Assembly (NCBI GenBank): GCA_040389045.1
Contig: JAZKAT010000006.1
Location: 62,001 to 126,000, forward strand
Direction: 5' to 3'
DNA: 64,000 nt
Source: UBA5158 sp040389045
GTDB taxonomy: Bacteria; Pseudomonadota; Gammaproteobacteria; DSM-16500
This document shows, in pieces, positions 45,236-53,504 of this stretch (position 1 is its first letter; each line of letters begins with the position of its first letter). A program made the translations under genes and the position numbers. Under the pieces are notes generated by a model. That model saw nothing but the letters and a program-made list of their open reading frames with translations, made no database searches and was not told the origin of the DNA.

Positions 45236-47518
45236 TCAATTGTTCCAGTAATGTTTATGCTGCATCCGATATAAATCAGGCGGCATGAGCGCGTTTTCAT
45301 TCATGACAAATTTTATTGCTCCCGAGTTTACTGTATCCAGCATCAGCACATGATGTTTAGCGTATTTTTCGACGACAGTTTTATTCGGGAAATGATAGCG
45401 ATTCCGATACCCTACTGGAAATAAGACATAGCGGGGGTGCACACGCGTAATAAAGTTTTCATTTGCCGAAGTTTTACTGCCATGATGGGGCGCGATTAAA
45501 ATAGTCGCTGGCAAATTTTCAGCTGAGGCAAGCAAGGATTTCTCCGCTAATTTTTCAATATCACCGGTCAATAAAATATGTTTAGCGCCACTGCTCACCC
45601 GCAAGACGCAGGAACTGTTATTGCCAAGATGTAACTTGCTGGCAAAGGGATAAATAAATTCAAAATCCACGCCATCCCAGCGCCATTTCAAACCTTGCAA
45701 ACAATAATCCGCATGAGGCAGTAATTCCGGGACGCTGGTTTTAATCGCTGACACTGGAAAATTCCGCAGCAACGCATTTGCGCCACCAATATGATCATTA
45801 TCGCCATGGCTGATGACTAACATATCGATTCTTTTGGCCGCCAGAGTATGCAGAAATGGCACGACTACACTTTCTCCCATATCATAATTCACACTTAATC
45901 GCGGGCCGGCATCAAATACTAAAATATGTTTTTGAGTTTGAATGACCGCCGACAAGCCCTGACCAATATCCAACAGCGTAAACCATACGCCGCCAGCCGC
46001 GGGCGCGAGTGGCGTAAACAATACAATGGGTAAGACAAAAATCACGCTGAAATAGCGTCCGGGAAAACCGGCGGGTAATAATAAAATAACTACCGCGACA
46101 CAACCGGCCAGCAGCGCTAATTTATCGTCTACCACCTGGTACCACACGACATTGGGCAGGTGCGCGCACCAGGCTAAAAAAATCCATAATACACTTAAAA
46201 TTTTATCGGCGAAGATTAAGATGAGCGTGCCGAGTTTGATGGAAACTAACATCAACAATGCGCCGAGAAAACTTAATGGCGCCACCAAAAATCCTACCCA
46301 GGGTATAGCCACACTATTGGCGATAAAAGAAATAAATGCGCACTGCTGAAATAACCAGATACTCAGCGGCAACAGGCCGACGGCGATTATCCATTGAATT
46401 CTACCCAGCTTCCACCATAAGCCTTGCGGCGCGAGGCGCCCACTCATGCAATAAATGATTAATGCGACAGATGCGAAGGATAACCAGAAACTTTCAGACA
46501 ATACGGTCAAGGGATTGATTAATACGACACATAACAATGCCACACTCCAACCTTGCCAAGACAATGGCTTGCGCCGTAACAACAATATTGTCAAAAACGC
46601 TGCGATCATGACACAGGCGCGTTGCGTAGGAATGGAAAATCCTGCCATGGCGCTATAAATAAATGCCATCACTAGCGCCGCTACCGCTCCTGCATGTTGC
46701 GCTGGCATTTTTAGCGCCGCACGCGGGATACGTCGCCAGCAAAATGTCACTACCACGTGCGCGAGCAACGCAATGAAACCAATATGTAAGCCAGCAATCG
46801 CCATCAAATGATTAGTGCCGGTATTACGTAACACTTGCCAATCCGGTGCAGGAATATCATGGCGCTCGCCTATGGCCAGTGCGGTGATCCAGGGTGAGGT
46901 TTCACTGGCTGGTAAATTCTGACTAATTTTTTCGGCGAAATATTGTCTGATGCGATTTAAGGTTTGGTGATACCAGTGACTGCTTAGCAATAATGTTGGT
47001 TCTTTATTGGCAATATAACCGTTAGCGATGATGTTATTGGTAAATGCATAAGCTTCATAATCAAAACCACCCGGGTTCATGGTGCCGTAGGGCTTTTTTA
47101 ATTTGGCGGTGAATTGCCATTTATCACCGGCGTGTAATACCACCGTGTTATCTCCCCATAACAGTTTGATGACCCCATGGGCAGGATGGCCTGCCAGAGA
47201 AGTTAACAAAAATAAAAACCCTACGCCGTGGGTTTCTACCATTGGAATGGAATGGATGTAACCAGTGATGACCAGGGGTTTGCCTTCAAATTCGGGTAAG
47301 AGTTTTTCCTGAAAGTGCCATTGGGCGTAAACCAATGCCCAGGCAAAGCCTAACAATCCCGCTACTGGCAGCCGCAGGTAAGACCAATATTTTCTGGCGG
47401 TGAAAAATAAAAAAATTGTTAACAGGATAACCGCGTAAGCCAATATTACCGAAGGTAACGCTGAAAATTGTTGTAAAAAAACAATGCCGATAACAAAGGC
47501 AATGATCCAGGAACGCAT
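45236..47518 (-). CDS. comEC: ComEC/Rec2 DNA-uptake channel
   Basis: Inner-membrane channel that takes single-stranded DNA into the cytosol during natural transformation. 760 aa from the ATG at 47518. Order: N-terminal hydrophobic segments and DUF4131 domain (about 1-170), the competence domain with many membrane helices (about 200-480, ALAIGERHDIP and TGTNHLMAIAGLHIGF), and a C-terminal metallo-beta-lactamase-like domain with LLDIGQGLSAVI, VISHGDNDHIGGANAL, LLTGDIEKLAE and APHHGSKTSANE, its metal ligands intact. A 41-residue upstream extension of the frame is translated repeat (RRRESI, RLRGND) and is rejected. No other competence gene is in the window. Confidence 0.93.
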   Translation of the reverse strand: MRSWIIAFVIGIVFLQQFSALPSVILAYAVILLTIFLFFTARKYWSYLRLPVAGLLGFAWALVYAQWHFQEKLLPEFEGKPLVITGYIHSIPMVETHGVGFLFLLTSLAGHPAHGVIKLLWGDNTVVLHAGDKWQFTAKLKKPYGTMNPGGFDYEAYAFTNNIIANGYIANKEPTLLLSSHWYHQTLNRIRQYFAEKISQNLPASETSPWITALAIGERHDIPAPDWQVLRNTGTNHLMAIAGLHIGFIALLAHVVVTFCWRRIPRAALKMPAQHAGAVAALVMAFIYSAMAGFSIPTQRACVMIAAFLTILLLRRKPLSWQGWSVALLCVVLINPLTVLSESFWLSFASVALIIYCMSGRLAPQGLWWKLGRIQWIIAVGLLPLSIWLFQQCAFISFIANSVAIPWVGFLVAPLSFLGALLMLVSIKLGTLILIFADKILSVLWIFLAWCAHLPNVVWYQVVDDKLALLAGCVAVVILLLPAGFPGRYFSVIFVLPIVLFTPLAPAAGGVWFTLLDIGQGLSAVIQTQKHILVFDAGPRLSVNYDMGESVVVPFLHTLAAKRIDMLVISHGDNDHIGGANALLRNFPVSAIKTSVPELLPHADYCLQGLKWRWDGVDFEFIYPFASKLHLGNNSSCVLRVSSGAKHILLTGDIEKLAEKSLLASAENLPATILIAPHHGSKTSANENFITRVHPRYVLFPVGYRNRYHFPNKTVVEKYAKHHVLMLDTVNSGAIKFVMNENALMPPDLYRMQHKHYWNN

Positions 47519-47550
47519 AGAGAAATCTCGATTAAGGTGGCTGAACAGGC

Positions 47551-47640
47551 TGTCATTCCCGCGCAGGCGGGAATCCATTATGAGTAGCCCGCAGCTTCTG
47601 CAGTTACAATGAATGGATTCCCGCCTGCGCGGGAATGACA
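47551..47640. repeat. Family A repeat, long copy with conserved spacer
   Basis: 90 bp, arms TGTCATTCCCGCGCAGGCGG and complement, spacer ATGAGTAGCCCGCAGCTTCT and onward. It begins 33 nt upstream of the comEC start, inside its probable promoter/leader region. Confidence 0.9.
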
Positions 47641-47651
47641 AGATGATAGCG

Positions 47652-47759
47652 GATGGGCTGGGTGGGCTGGTGGGCTGTTGGGCTGGTGGGCTGGTGGCTT
47701 GGTGAGCTGATGGGGTGATGGGGTGATGGGGTGATGGGGTGATGACTTGATGAGCTGAC
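47652..47759. repeat. GC-skewed minisatellite (GGCTGGTG and ATGGGGTG units)
   Basis: Directly after the family A repeat, about 108 nt of plus-strand G/T-rich tandem units: irregular GGGCTGGTG copies followed by four perfect ATGGGGTG octamers and degenerate ends. There is almost no C on the plus strand. The gene-free interval 47519-47875 contains only this, the repeat before it and the hairpin at 47833-47861. Confidence 0.8.
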
Positions 47760-47832
47760 AGGGCTGGTACGTGAGAATTATAGCAAAGGAGAGTGAAACG
47801 ATAATAGCGGAATTTTTACAGAGATAGTGTCG

Positions 47833-47861
47833 GGTGGATCAGGCTGAAGGCCTAATCCACC
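47833..47861 (-). terminator. Hairpin after the outer-membrane protein gene
   Basis: A 12-bp stem (GGTGGATCAGGC and GCCTAATCCACC, one G-T pair) with a 5-nt loop lies 15 nt after the stop of the minus-strand gene at 47876. There is no T-run after it, so it may act as a transcript-end hairpin or be another dispersed repeat rather than a classic terminator. Confidence 0.45.
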
Positions 47862-47875
47862 AAACAACAGATTGC

Positions 47876-48517
47876 TTAACCAATCGTGTAAGTTAAACCT
47901 AAGCCTACGAAATCAGTATTACGCAAGTTAGAGTCACCTACTTTCTGGATGTGCATCCAGGAAATATCGGTGGTGACATTTTTGTTAAGTTCATAAGACG
48001 CGCCTAAACCAAAGGTTGGAAATACTTTGTGATCAGTTGCATTGTATTGAGTAGCAGTAGTAACACCCAAATTTGTTTCAGTGTTAGTTTCAGTTAGCTG
48101 TTCGTTTAAGTAAGCTGCACCACCCTTAGCAAAAAGACTAAAGTTGTTTTGCAAAGGTAAAGTCAATTTAGCCACTAAGTCGACCGCATAAGATTTAATG
48201 GTTAAGTCACTGCTTTCTGCAAACCCTGTATCGGATATTGAACTTGAAGCTGTTGCATTAGTAAATTTGGTGTAACCCATTTCTGCTGCAACGTTCGGAT
48301 GAAACTGAATACCACCAAACACGCGACCCGCTAAACCATCATCTTTCGATTTAAAGTTATCATTATCTTTTATGTTGTAGATATCAGTTTGATGAATATC
48401 ACCCCAACCAAGCGCGCCACCGATATAAGGGCCGACAAGTGCGGCGTTTGCGGTAGCGGTAATCAATAAGCCGGCGAATCCGGTTACCATTGACATTAAT
48501 ATTTGTTTTCTAGTCAC
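47876..48517 (-). CDS. Outer-membrane beta-barrel protein (OmpA-like porin family)
   Basis: 213 aa. Signal peptide with hydrophobic core VTGFAGLLITATANA, cleaved near residue 25. The mature part begins ALVGPYIGGALGWGD and shows alternating strands (GRVFGGIQFHPNVAAEMGYTKF, SYAVDLVAKLTLPL, FSLFAKGGAAYLNE, TFGLGASYELNKNVTTDISWMHI), ending FVGLGLTYTIG, the pattern of an eight-stranded barrel. The start is GTG with GGAG about 10 nt upstream. It has its own strong predicted promoter (48549-48576). With the next gene it interrupts the usual lolD-comEC neighbourhood. The ligand is unknown. Confidence 0.8.
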   Translation of the reverse strand: MTRKQILMSMVTGFAGLLITATANAALVGPYIGGALGWGDIHQTDIYNIKDNDNFKSKDDGLAGRVFGGIQFHPNVAAEMGYTKFTNATASSSISDTGFAESSDLTIKSYAVDLVAKLTLPLQNNFSLFAKGGAAYLNEQLTETNTETNLGVTTATQYNATDHKVFPTFGLGASYELNKNVTTDISWMHIQKVGDSNLRNTDFVGLGLTYTIG

Positions 48518-48548
48518 TGCTTTTTACTCCAAAGTTATTGAAGCTCGA

Positions 48549-48576
48549 ATTATCGCTACTTACAAAAAAATGTCAA
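48549..48576 (-). promoter_or_regulatory. Putative sigma-70 promoter for the outer-membrane barrel gene
   Basis: On the minus strand TTGACA (48571-48576) and GATAAT (48549-48554) are 16 nt apart, giving a transcript start about 25 nt before the GTG at 48517. The match is six of six and five of six. The rest of the 299-nt gap up to 48816 is AT-rich with a small C4/G4 hairpin near 48774-48785 after the neighbouring gene. Confidence 0.6.
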
Positions 48577-48816
48577 ATTTTGTTAGAAAGTCTATATTAT
48601 GTCCTTTTTTCAATGGAATCAAGTTCTTAAAGTGCACATAAGTGCATTTCTGTGTAAAATAATGACGAATTATTTTTAATTATTTTTTTGTAGTGAGAGA
48701 TAAAAAATACAGTTGCATGAATAATATTCAGTGTGGCAATGTTTCCCCGCATGACACGCTTGCGCTTTTGTATCCCCAGACGGGGTACGATTATTTTAAA
48801 GAGTGGCGCTCAAACA

Positions 48817-49668
48817 TCATAAACGCTGACTTCTATCCTGCTGCTTCTGTTCTAATACATGCTCTTTCTTAGTATTATAGCTAAGCAATTTTTTCGCCTT
48901 GGTCAACATTTCTGAGACGTCTTTGGAAAGTTCGTTAGCAGACTTGGCTTTCTGCGACATAAAGGGTTTGAATAAAGCTAATCCTGAAGCAGCGCACAAG
49001 GAACTGCCGACGGCAATAAGCGCTACACTCGCACCAAACGAAGGAGCTAAACTTAACACCCCAACTAATATGAGAGCAACACCAACAAGAGCCGTCAACG
49101 CTGATTTTAGCGGCCGCCAATAAGTGCCCATTTTTTTATGGACTAGCTGAGTATTTTCAATAAGCTCTTTAATATTTCTTGGATCTTCCGCGTTAGTATA
49201 AAAGTTCAATATACTATTTGCAGTATTTGCTAAGAGTTTTACGTCTTTAGCTACTGCAGTACTCGGGCTTTTAAGTAGTTTTTTGGCTAATTCTGATAAA
49301 TTAATTGCTACTGCTCTCAGACTGTCTTGACATTCGGACCGCGCCTGTTGAACTAGATCTTTATTATTTACCTTATAACGTATATTTGTTATTTTAAGTC
49401 GCTCCGGATCTAGCTCAGAAATTGTTGCTAATAAACCTGTTTCAATCTGAATAAGCTTTATATAATCTTCCAATTTATCACCTAAAAGTTTTTCTGCTTC
49501 AGTGCGTCTTAGATTAACTATTTTGAGAACTTCATTTTCATTCGAAAAAAACCTTCCTAGGAGGCTAGCTTGAAGTAGGTAAAACACATCATTACCTTCG
49601 TCATCAAGATAAGCTATATTTTCAAGAACCTCATCATCGATATTGACAGCAGTATATGAGCGGGCCAT
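48817..49668 (-). CDS. Unrecognised protein with C-terminal transmembrane hairpin
   Basis: 283 aa, not recognised. Residues about 1-185 are helical and charged, with heptad-like stretches (TEAEKLLGDKLEDYIKLIQIE, LSELAKKLLKSPSTAVAKDV). Two adjacent hydrophobic helices follow (about 194-212 and 215-235), and then a Lys/Glu/Gln-rich tail (KKLLSYNTKKEHVLEQKQQ). The start at 49668 has GGAGA about 9 nt upstream; a Met five codons earlier (49683) has none. A long soluble head plus helical hairpin would fit a bacterial inner-membrane or a host-membrane-targeted protein. It lies 131 nt after lolD and has no clear partner. Confidence 0.6.
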   Translation of the reverse strand: MARSYTAVNIDDEVLENIAYLDDEGNDVFYLLQASLLGRFFSNENEVLKIVNLRRTEAEKLLGDKLEDYIKLIQIETGLLATISELDPERLKITNIRYKVNNKDLVQQARSECQDSLRAVAINLSELAKKLLKSPSTAVAKDVKLLANTANSILNFYTNAEDPRNIKELIENTQLVHKKMGTYWRPLKSALTALVGVALILVGVLSLAPSFGASVALIAVGSSLCAASGLALFKPFMSQKAKSANELSKDVSEMLTKAKKLLSYNTKKEHVLEQKQQDRSQRL

Positions 49669-49799
49669 GGTGTTTTTCTCCATTAATTCAAACTTATTGA
49701 GTTAATTTTAACATGTTTTGGATGGGGTGATCTGGGGGGTTTTTAAAGGCTGTTAATAAGCTATTGAATATATGAAAGTTCAGTGGAGTGAAGAAATTA

Positions 49800-50489
49800 T
49801 TAGCCCGCGGTTAGGTGGCCGTCTTGAATTCGTAGTATGCGTTGGGTTTGTAGGGCAATTCTAATATCGTGAGTGACAATGATGACGGCGGTTTCGCAGG
49901 TTTTTTGTAATTCGAGAAATAATTGAAAAACTCGTTCGGCGTTGCGTGGATCTAAATTACCGGTGGGTTCATCTGCTAGTACACAAGCGGGGTCACCTAC
50001 TAAGGCGCGGGCGATGGCTACGCGTTGGCGTTCACCGCCGGATAACTCACCGGTTTTATGCTGCAGGCGGTCCTGCAAACCTACCAGACCTAATAAATGC
50101 TGTGCTTTTTCCAATACCACAGGAATTGCTACGCCACGCAACAACAATGGCATGCAAACATTTTCCAGTGCGGTAAACTCCGGCAGTAAATGATGAAATT
50201 GATAAACAAACCCCAGTTGATGATTACGCAATTTACTTTTTTCATTTTCAGAAAGCGTCGCCAAATCCTTACCGCCAATCAAAACACTACCACTCGTTGG
50301 CTTATCCAAGCCACCGAGCAAATGCAATAACGTACTTTTACCCGAACCTGAATTACCAACGATAGCAATCAACTCCCCCGGCATAATTTGCAAATCAATT
50401 TGCCGTAATACTTCTACTACGGATTTACCATCATCATAAGACTTAGCCAAACCACGGCATTCCAAAATTGAAAGTTTTTCACTATTCAT
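49800..50489 (-). CDS. lolD: Lipoprotein-releasing ABC transporter ATPase
   Basis: ATP-binding subunit of the complex that releases outer-membrane lipoproteins from the inner membrane to LolA. 229 aa. Walker A GNSGSGKSTLLHLLGGLD (about 45-62), Q loop FVYQFHHLLPEFTALENV, signature LSGGERQRVAIARAL (about 147-161), Walker B CVLADEPTGNLD (about 167-178) and the switch His in IIVTHDI. The 8-nt overlap with the lolC-type gene upstream shows coupling. Last gene of the long yceD-to-lolD run. Confidence 0.94.
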   Translation of the reverse strand: MNSEKLSILECRGLAKSYDDGKSVVEVLRQIDLQIMPGELIAIVGNSGSGKSTLLHLLGGLDKPTSGSVLIGGKDLATLSENEKSKLRNHQLGFVYQFHHLLPEFTALENVCMPLLLRGVAIPVVLEKAQHLLGLVGLQDRLQHKTGELSGGERQRVAIARALVGDPACVLADEPTGNLDPRNAERVFQLFLELQKTCETAVIIVTHDIRIALQTQRILRIQDGHLTAG

Positions 50490-51732
50490 AACGCAAAGCC
50501 TCCACCGGTTCCGTCCGCGATGCGCGCCAGGCTGGATAAATCGTCGCGATCAAACTCAATACCAGAGTACAGATACTAATGAGCCACACATCACTGGCCA
50601 TTAATTGCGATGGCAGGTAATCCACAAAATAAATCCGCGCCGAAAGGAATTGCACATGAAAAATCTGCTGAATCCAATTCACCAGCACCGTCACATTTAA
50701 CGCCAGCGCGATACCGCCTGCCACGCCCAGTAAGGTACCAAAAATCCCAATCGTGGCGCCTTGCACAATAAAAATTGCCATGATAGTTCCCGGCGTCGCG
50801 CCCATGGTCCTTAAAATCGCAATATCCGCTTCTTTCTCATTCACCACCATCACCAAAGTAGAAACCAGATTAAACACCGCCACCGCGATTATCATCATCA
50901 AAATAAAAAATATCATAGTTTTTTCCATACTGATCGCGGAAAAAAACGCGCCATACTGATTAGTCCAATTCGATATTCTTGCCGTAGGCGTCAAAGAATG
51001 CCTCAGTTGATCACTGACCTGCTGAACTGCATAAACATCTTTTATATTGACATGAATGCCGGACACCGCGCTACTCATCTCCAGCAACTTCTGCGCATCT
51101 GATAAATTGATAAAGGCCAGCATGGCATCAAACCCAAAACCGCCACCCGCGCGAAAAATTCCCGTTACCGTAAAACGTTTGAAACGCGGAATAACTCCCG
51201 CTGGAGACAATGAAACCTCTGGCGTCACCACCGTGACCTTATCCCCCACCGTCACATCCAGTCGACTCGCCAAATCCTCGCCCAGCACGATACCAAAACT
51301 TCTTGGCGTCAGCGAATCAAGTTCACCTGCCACAACTTTACTTTTTAATTCCGAAATTTTCGCTTCTTCGGCGGGAATAATGCCGCGTATCAATGCTGGC
51401 TCTACCATGCCCGATGCAGTCAGCAACACCTGGCCCTCGACATACGGGGCAACCGCGGTGACATTAGGCTGCTGTTTCAAATAATTTTCCAACTCTTCCC
51501 AGTTAGCCACGAACGTTGCCTGACTGCCCACCGTCATAGCAGGCACCATACTAAAGACCCGTTTTTTAATTTCACGGTCAAAACCATTCATGACTGACAA
51601 CACTGTGATTAACACGACCACGCCCAAGGCGATACCCAGCATGGACATTAACGAAATGAATGAAATAAAATGATTACGCCGTTTCGCGCGCGTGTAACGT
51701 AAACCAATAAAAAGCGCCGCGGGTTTAAACAT
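50482..51732 (-). CDS. lolC: Lipoprotein-releasing system permease (LolC/LolE/LolF type)
   Basis: 416 aa from the ATG at 51732; a longer frame up to 51867 only runs back into tatD. Membrane helix about 25-48, a periplasmic MacB-like domain (about 49-265), then three helices in an FtsX domain (about 275-400). LFIGLRYTRAKRRNHFISFISLMSMLGIALGV is the standard N-terminus, and TRTEPVEALRYE-like RTEPVEALRYE ends the protein as in LolC/LolE. It overlaps tatD by 8 nt and lolD by 8 nt. No second permease gene follows lolD, so it may work as a LolF-like homodimer. Confidence 0.9.
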   Translation of the reverse strand: MFKPAALFIGLRYTRAKRRNHFISFISLMSMLGIALGVVVLITVLSVMNGFDREIKKRVFSMVPAMTVGSQATFVANWEELENYLKQQPNVTAVAPYVEGQVLLTASGMVEPALIRGIIPAEEAKISELKSKVVAGELDSLTPRSFGIVLGEDLASRLDVTVGDKVTVVTPEVSLSPAGVIPRFKRFTVTGIFRAGGGFGFDAMLAFINLSDAQKLLEMSSAVSGIHVNIKDVYAVQQVSDQLRHSLTPTARISNWTNQYGAFFSAISMEKTMIFFILMMIIAVAVFNLVSTLVMVVNEKEADIAILRTMGATPGTIMAIFIVQGATIGIFGTLLGVAGGIALALNVTVLVNWIQQIFHVQFLSARIYFVDYLPSQLMASDVWLISICTLVLSLIATIYPAWRASRTEPVEALRYE

Positions 51733-52510
51733 GCTGTTGCGCCTCATTAAATAAAGTAAAAAAATTCGCGGTGGTTCGTTCAGCAACCATTTCCAGACTA
51801 ACACCACGCAAACCCGCGATACACTCGGCAACCTGACGCACATAAGCCGGCTCATTCGGCTTGCCACGGAATGGTACTGGCGCTAAATAGGGCGAATCCG
51901 TCTCAATCAACAACCGGTCCAATGGCAAATTTTTGGCGACTTCCTGGATGTCAGCGGCATTACGGAAAGTCACAATCCCCGATAGCGAAATATAAAAACC
52001 CATATCCAGGGCAATCTTTGCCGCTTCCCAATCACCGGTGAAACAATGCATCACCGCCCTGCCCGCCTGCTCTTCCCTTAATATAGCAAATGTATCATCA
52101 GTTGCATCACGCATATGGATGATTAATGGCTTTTGTAATTTATTCGCGGCGCGTATATGTTGACGAAAGCGGTCACGCTGCCATTCAAGCTCTCCCTCAC
52201 TGCGAAAATAATCCAGACCCGTTTCACCAATCGCGACTACTTTTTCATCCTGCGCCAGCGCAATCAAATCAGCAGCGGTAGGTTCATGAATAATATTGCG
52301 CTCATTTGGATGCAAACCCACGGAGGCGCTGACTTGCGGATAAGTCTGCGCGATACGTAATACCGCGGGGAAATGTTCCAGCGTGATGCAGACGCAGAGC
52401 ATATGACCTACGCCTTGCTTTTCGGCAAAAGCCAGCGCGTTTTTCAACTCACCGTCATAGGCGGTCAAATCCAGCTGATCAAGATGGCAATGTGAATCAA
52501 CCAGGAACAT
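51725..52510 (-). CDS. TatD family metal-dependent deoxyribonuclease
   Basis: 261 aa TIM-barrel hydrolase. Metal motif DSHCHLDQL (5-13); AIGETGLDYF (about 91-100) with catalytic Glu; IHMRDA and MHCFTGD (about 129-157) and ETDSPYLAPVPFRGKPNEP (about 203-221), which carries the conserved metal-binding Asp, are all in place. In the holB-tatD-lolC context it is the YcfH-type member; YcfH is the closer name than TatD itself. It overlaps holB by 14 nt and the permease gene by 8 nt. Confidence 0.92.
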   Translation of the reverse strand: MFLVDSHCHLDQLDLTAYDGELKNALAFAEKQGVGHMLCVCITLEHFPAVLRIAQTYPQVSASVGLHPNERNIIHEPTAADLIALAQDEKVVAIGETGLDYFRSEGELEWQRDRFRQHIRAANKLQKPLIIHMRDATDDTFAILREEQAGRAVMHCFTGDWEAAKIALDMGFYISLSGIVTFRNAADIQEVAKNLPLDRLLIETDSPYLAPVPFRGKPNEPAYVRQVAECIAGLRGVSLEMVAERTTANFFTLFNEAQQHV

Positions 52511-53504
52511 AATGAGTCCATCGAATAAATAAATTTTCTAACATTAATTGTTTGTTTAAATTAATTGAATTGCCAAGCTCATGTCGCGTTTGCTGGACTT
52601 CATCAAGATAAGCCGTAAGACTGGCTGGCGGCAGCGCCGTACTGACTTGCATCAGCTGCGTTTTAAAATCCGCATTCACTAGCCATGCGCCATCCTCTGT
52701 CATTTTATAGCGCAGCAAATCCGTCAGCCAGCTTAATATTAAATCCACTACCATGACTTGATCGACATCATCCCATTGTGCGGCCAGCGCGACCGGGTCT
52801 ATACCACCCGCTGTCAACGCATACAAACCTTCATACAATTCTGCGCGCTTGGCTAGCAAATCTGTTTCAATCAATGCCAGCGCTTTTAAGGGCGCGCCTT
52901 GCGCTAATCTTAGTAATAATTCAGGAGCAATTTTTGAGTCGGGCGCTTGCTGCTGCAGCCACTGCCGCGCCAACTCATCGTCAACTCGCTTAAAAACCAG
53001 TTTTTGGCAACGACTGACGATAGTAGCCGGTAAGCGCAAACTTAAATTGTTAATCAGGATTAGCAAAGTTTTTGCGACTGGCTCTTCCAGAGTTTTTAAT
53101 AAGGCGTTAGCGGCATTCATATTCATGGCAGATGCGGGATTAATAATGATGACGCGATAACCGCCTTGTAAAGTCGTTTCATTAACCTTTTTGATAAGGT
53201 CGCGGATTTGGTCTACTTGAATTTTTTTATCACTGGCTTCGGGCTCAATCCAGAGCAAATCCGGGTGCGTCCTGGCGCTGATCATGCGACAACTATGGCA
53301 TTCACGACAAAAATCACCCGTGACCGTTGGCTGCGCGCATAATAATGCTTGCGTGAAGGTCGCGGCGAACTGCCGCTTGCCTATACCATCCATACCCACA
53401 AATAAAAACGCATGCGCTAATCTTTCTTGTAAGCGCAGTTGCCATAATGCCAGCCAATTCTCGGCTTGCCAGGGAAATACACTAGATGGCACATCATTTT
53501 TCAT
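52497..53504 (-). CDS. holB: DNA polymerase III delta' subunit
   Basis: Clamp-loader subunit of the replicative polymerase. 335 aa. The N-terminal AAA-like domain has a degenerate P-loop (GMDGIGKRQFA, about 37-47), as usual for delta', which does not bind ATP. The zinc module shows CAQPTVTGDFCRECHSC (about 55-71). Then VDQIRDLIKKVN, NAANALLKTLEEP and the sensor region TIVSRCQKLVFKR follow. It overlaps tmk by 11 nt and tatD by 14 nt. A PilZ-domain gene often found between holB and tatD is absent. Confidence 0.93.
   Translation of the reverse strand: MKNDVPSSVFPWQAENWLALWQLRLQERLAHAFLFVGMDGIGKRQFAATFTQALLCAQPTVTGDFCRECHSCRMISARTHPDLLWIEPEASDKKIQVDQIRDLIKKVNETTLQGGYRVIIINPASAMNMNAANALLKTLEEPVAKTLLILINNLSLRLPATIVSRCQKLVFKRVDDELARQWLQQQAPDSKIAPELLLRLAQGAPLKALALIETDLLAKRAELYEGLYALTAGGIDPVALAAQWDDVDQVMVVDLILSWLTDLLRYKMTEDGAWLVNADFKTQLMQVSTALPPASLTAYLDEVQQTRHELGNSINLNKQLMLENLFIRWTHYVPG

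Noticed and set aside
47519..47641. 41-residue N-terminal extension of the comEC frame
   Set aside because: It is a translation of the palindromic repeat (RRRESI, RLRGND are its usual readings); the conserved protein begins at the ATG at 47518.
48770..48788. GTATCCCC/GGGGTAC hairpin after the unrecognised membrane-hairpin gene
   Set aside because: Short stem with mismatches and no T-run; not enough for a terminator call.
51733..51867. 45-residue upstream extension of the lolC-type gene
   Set aside because: It lies within tatD in another frame; the family start FKPAALFIGLRYTRAK begins at 51732.
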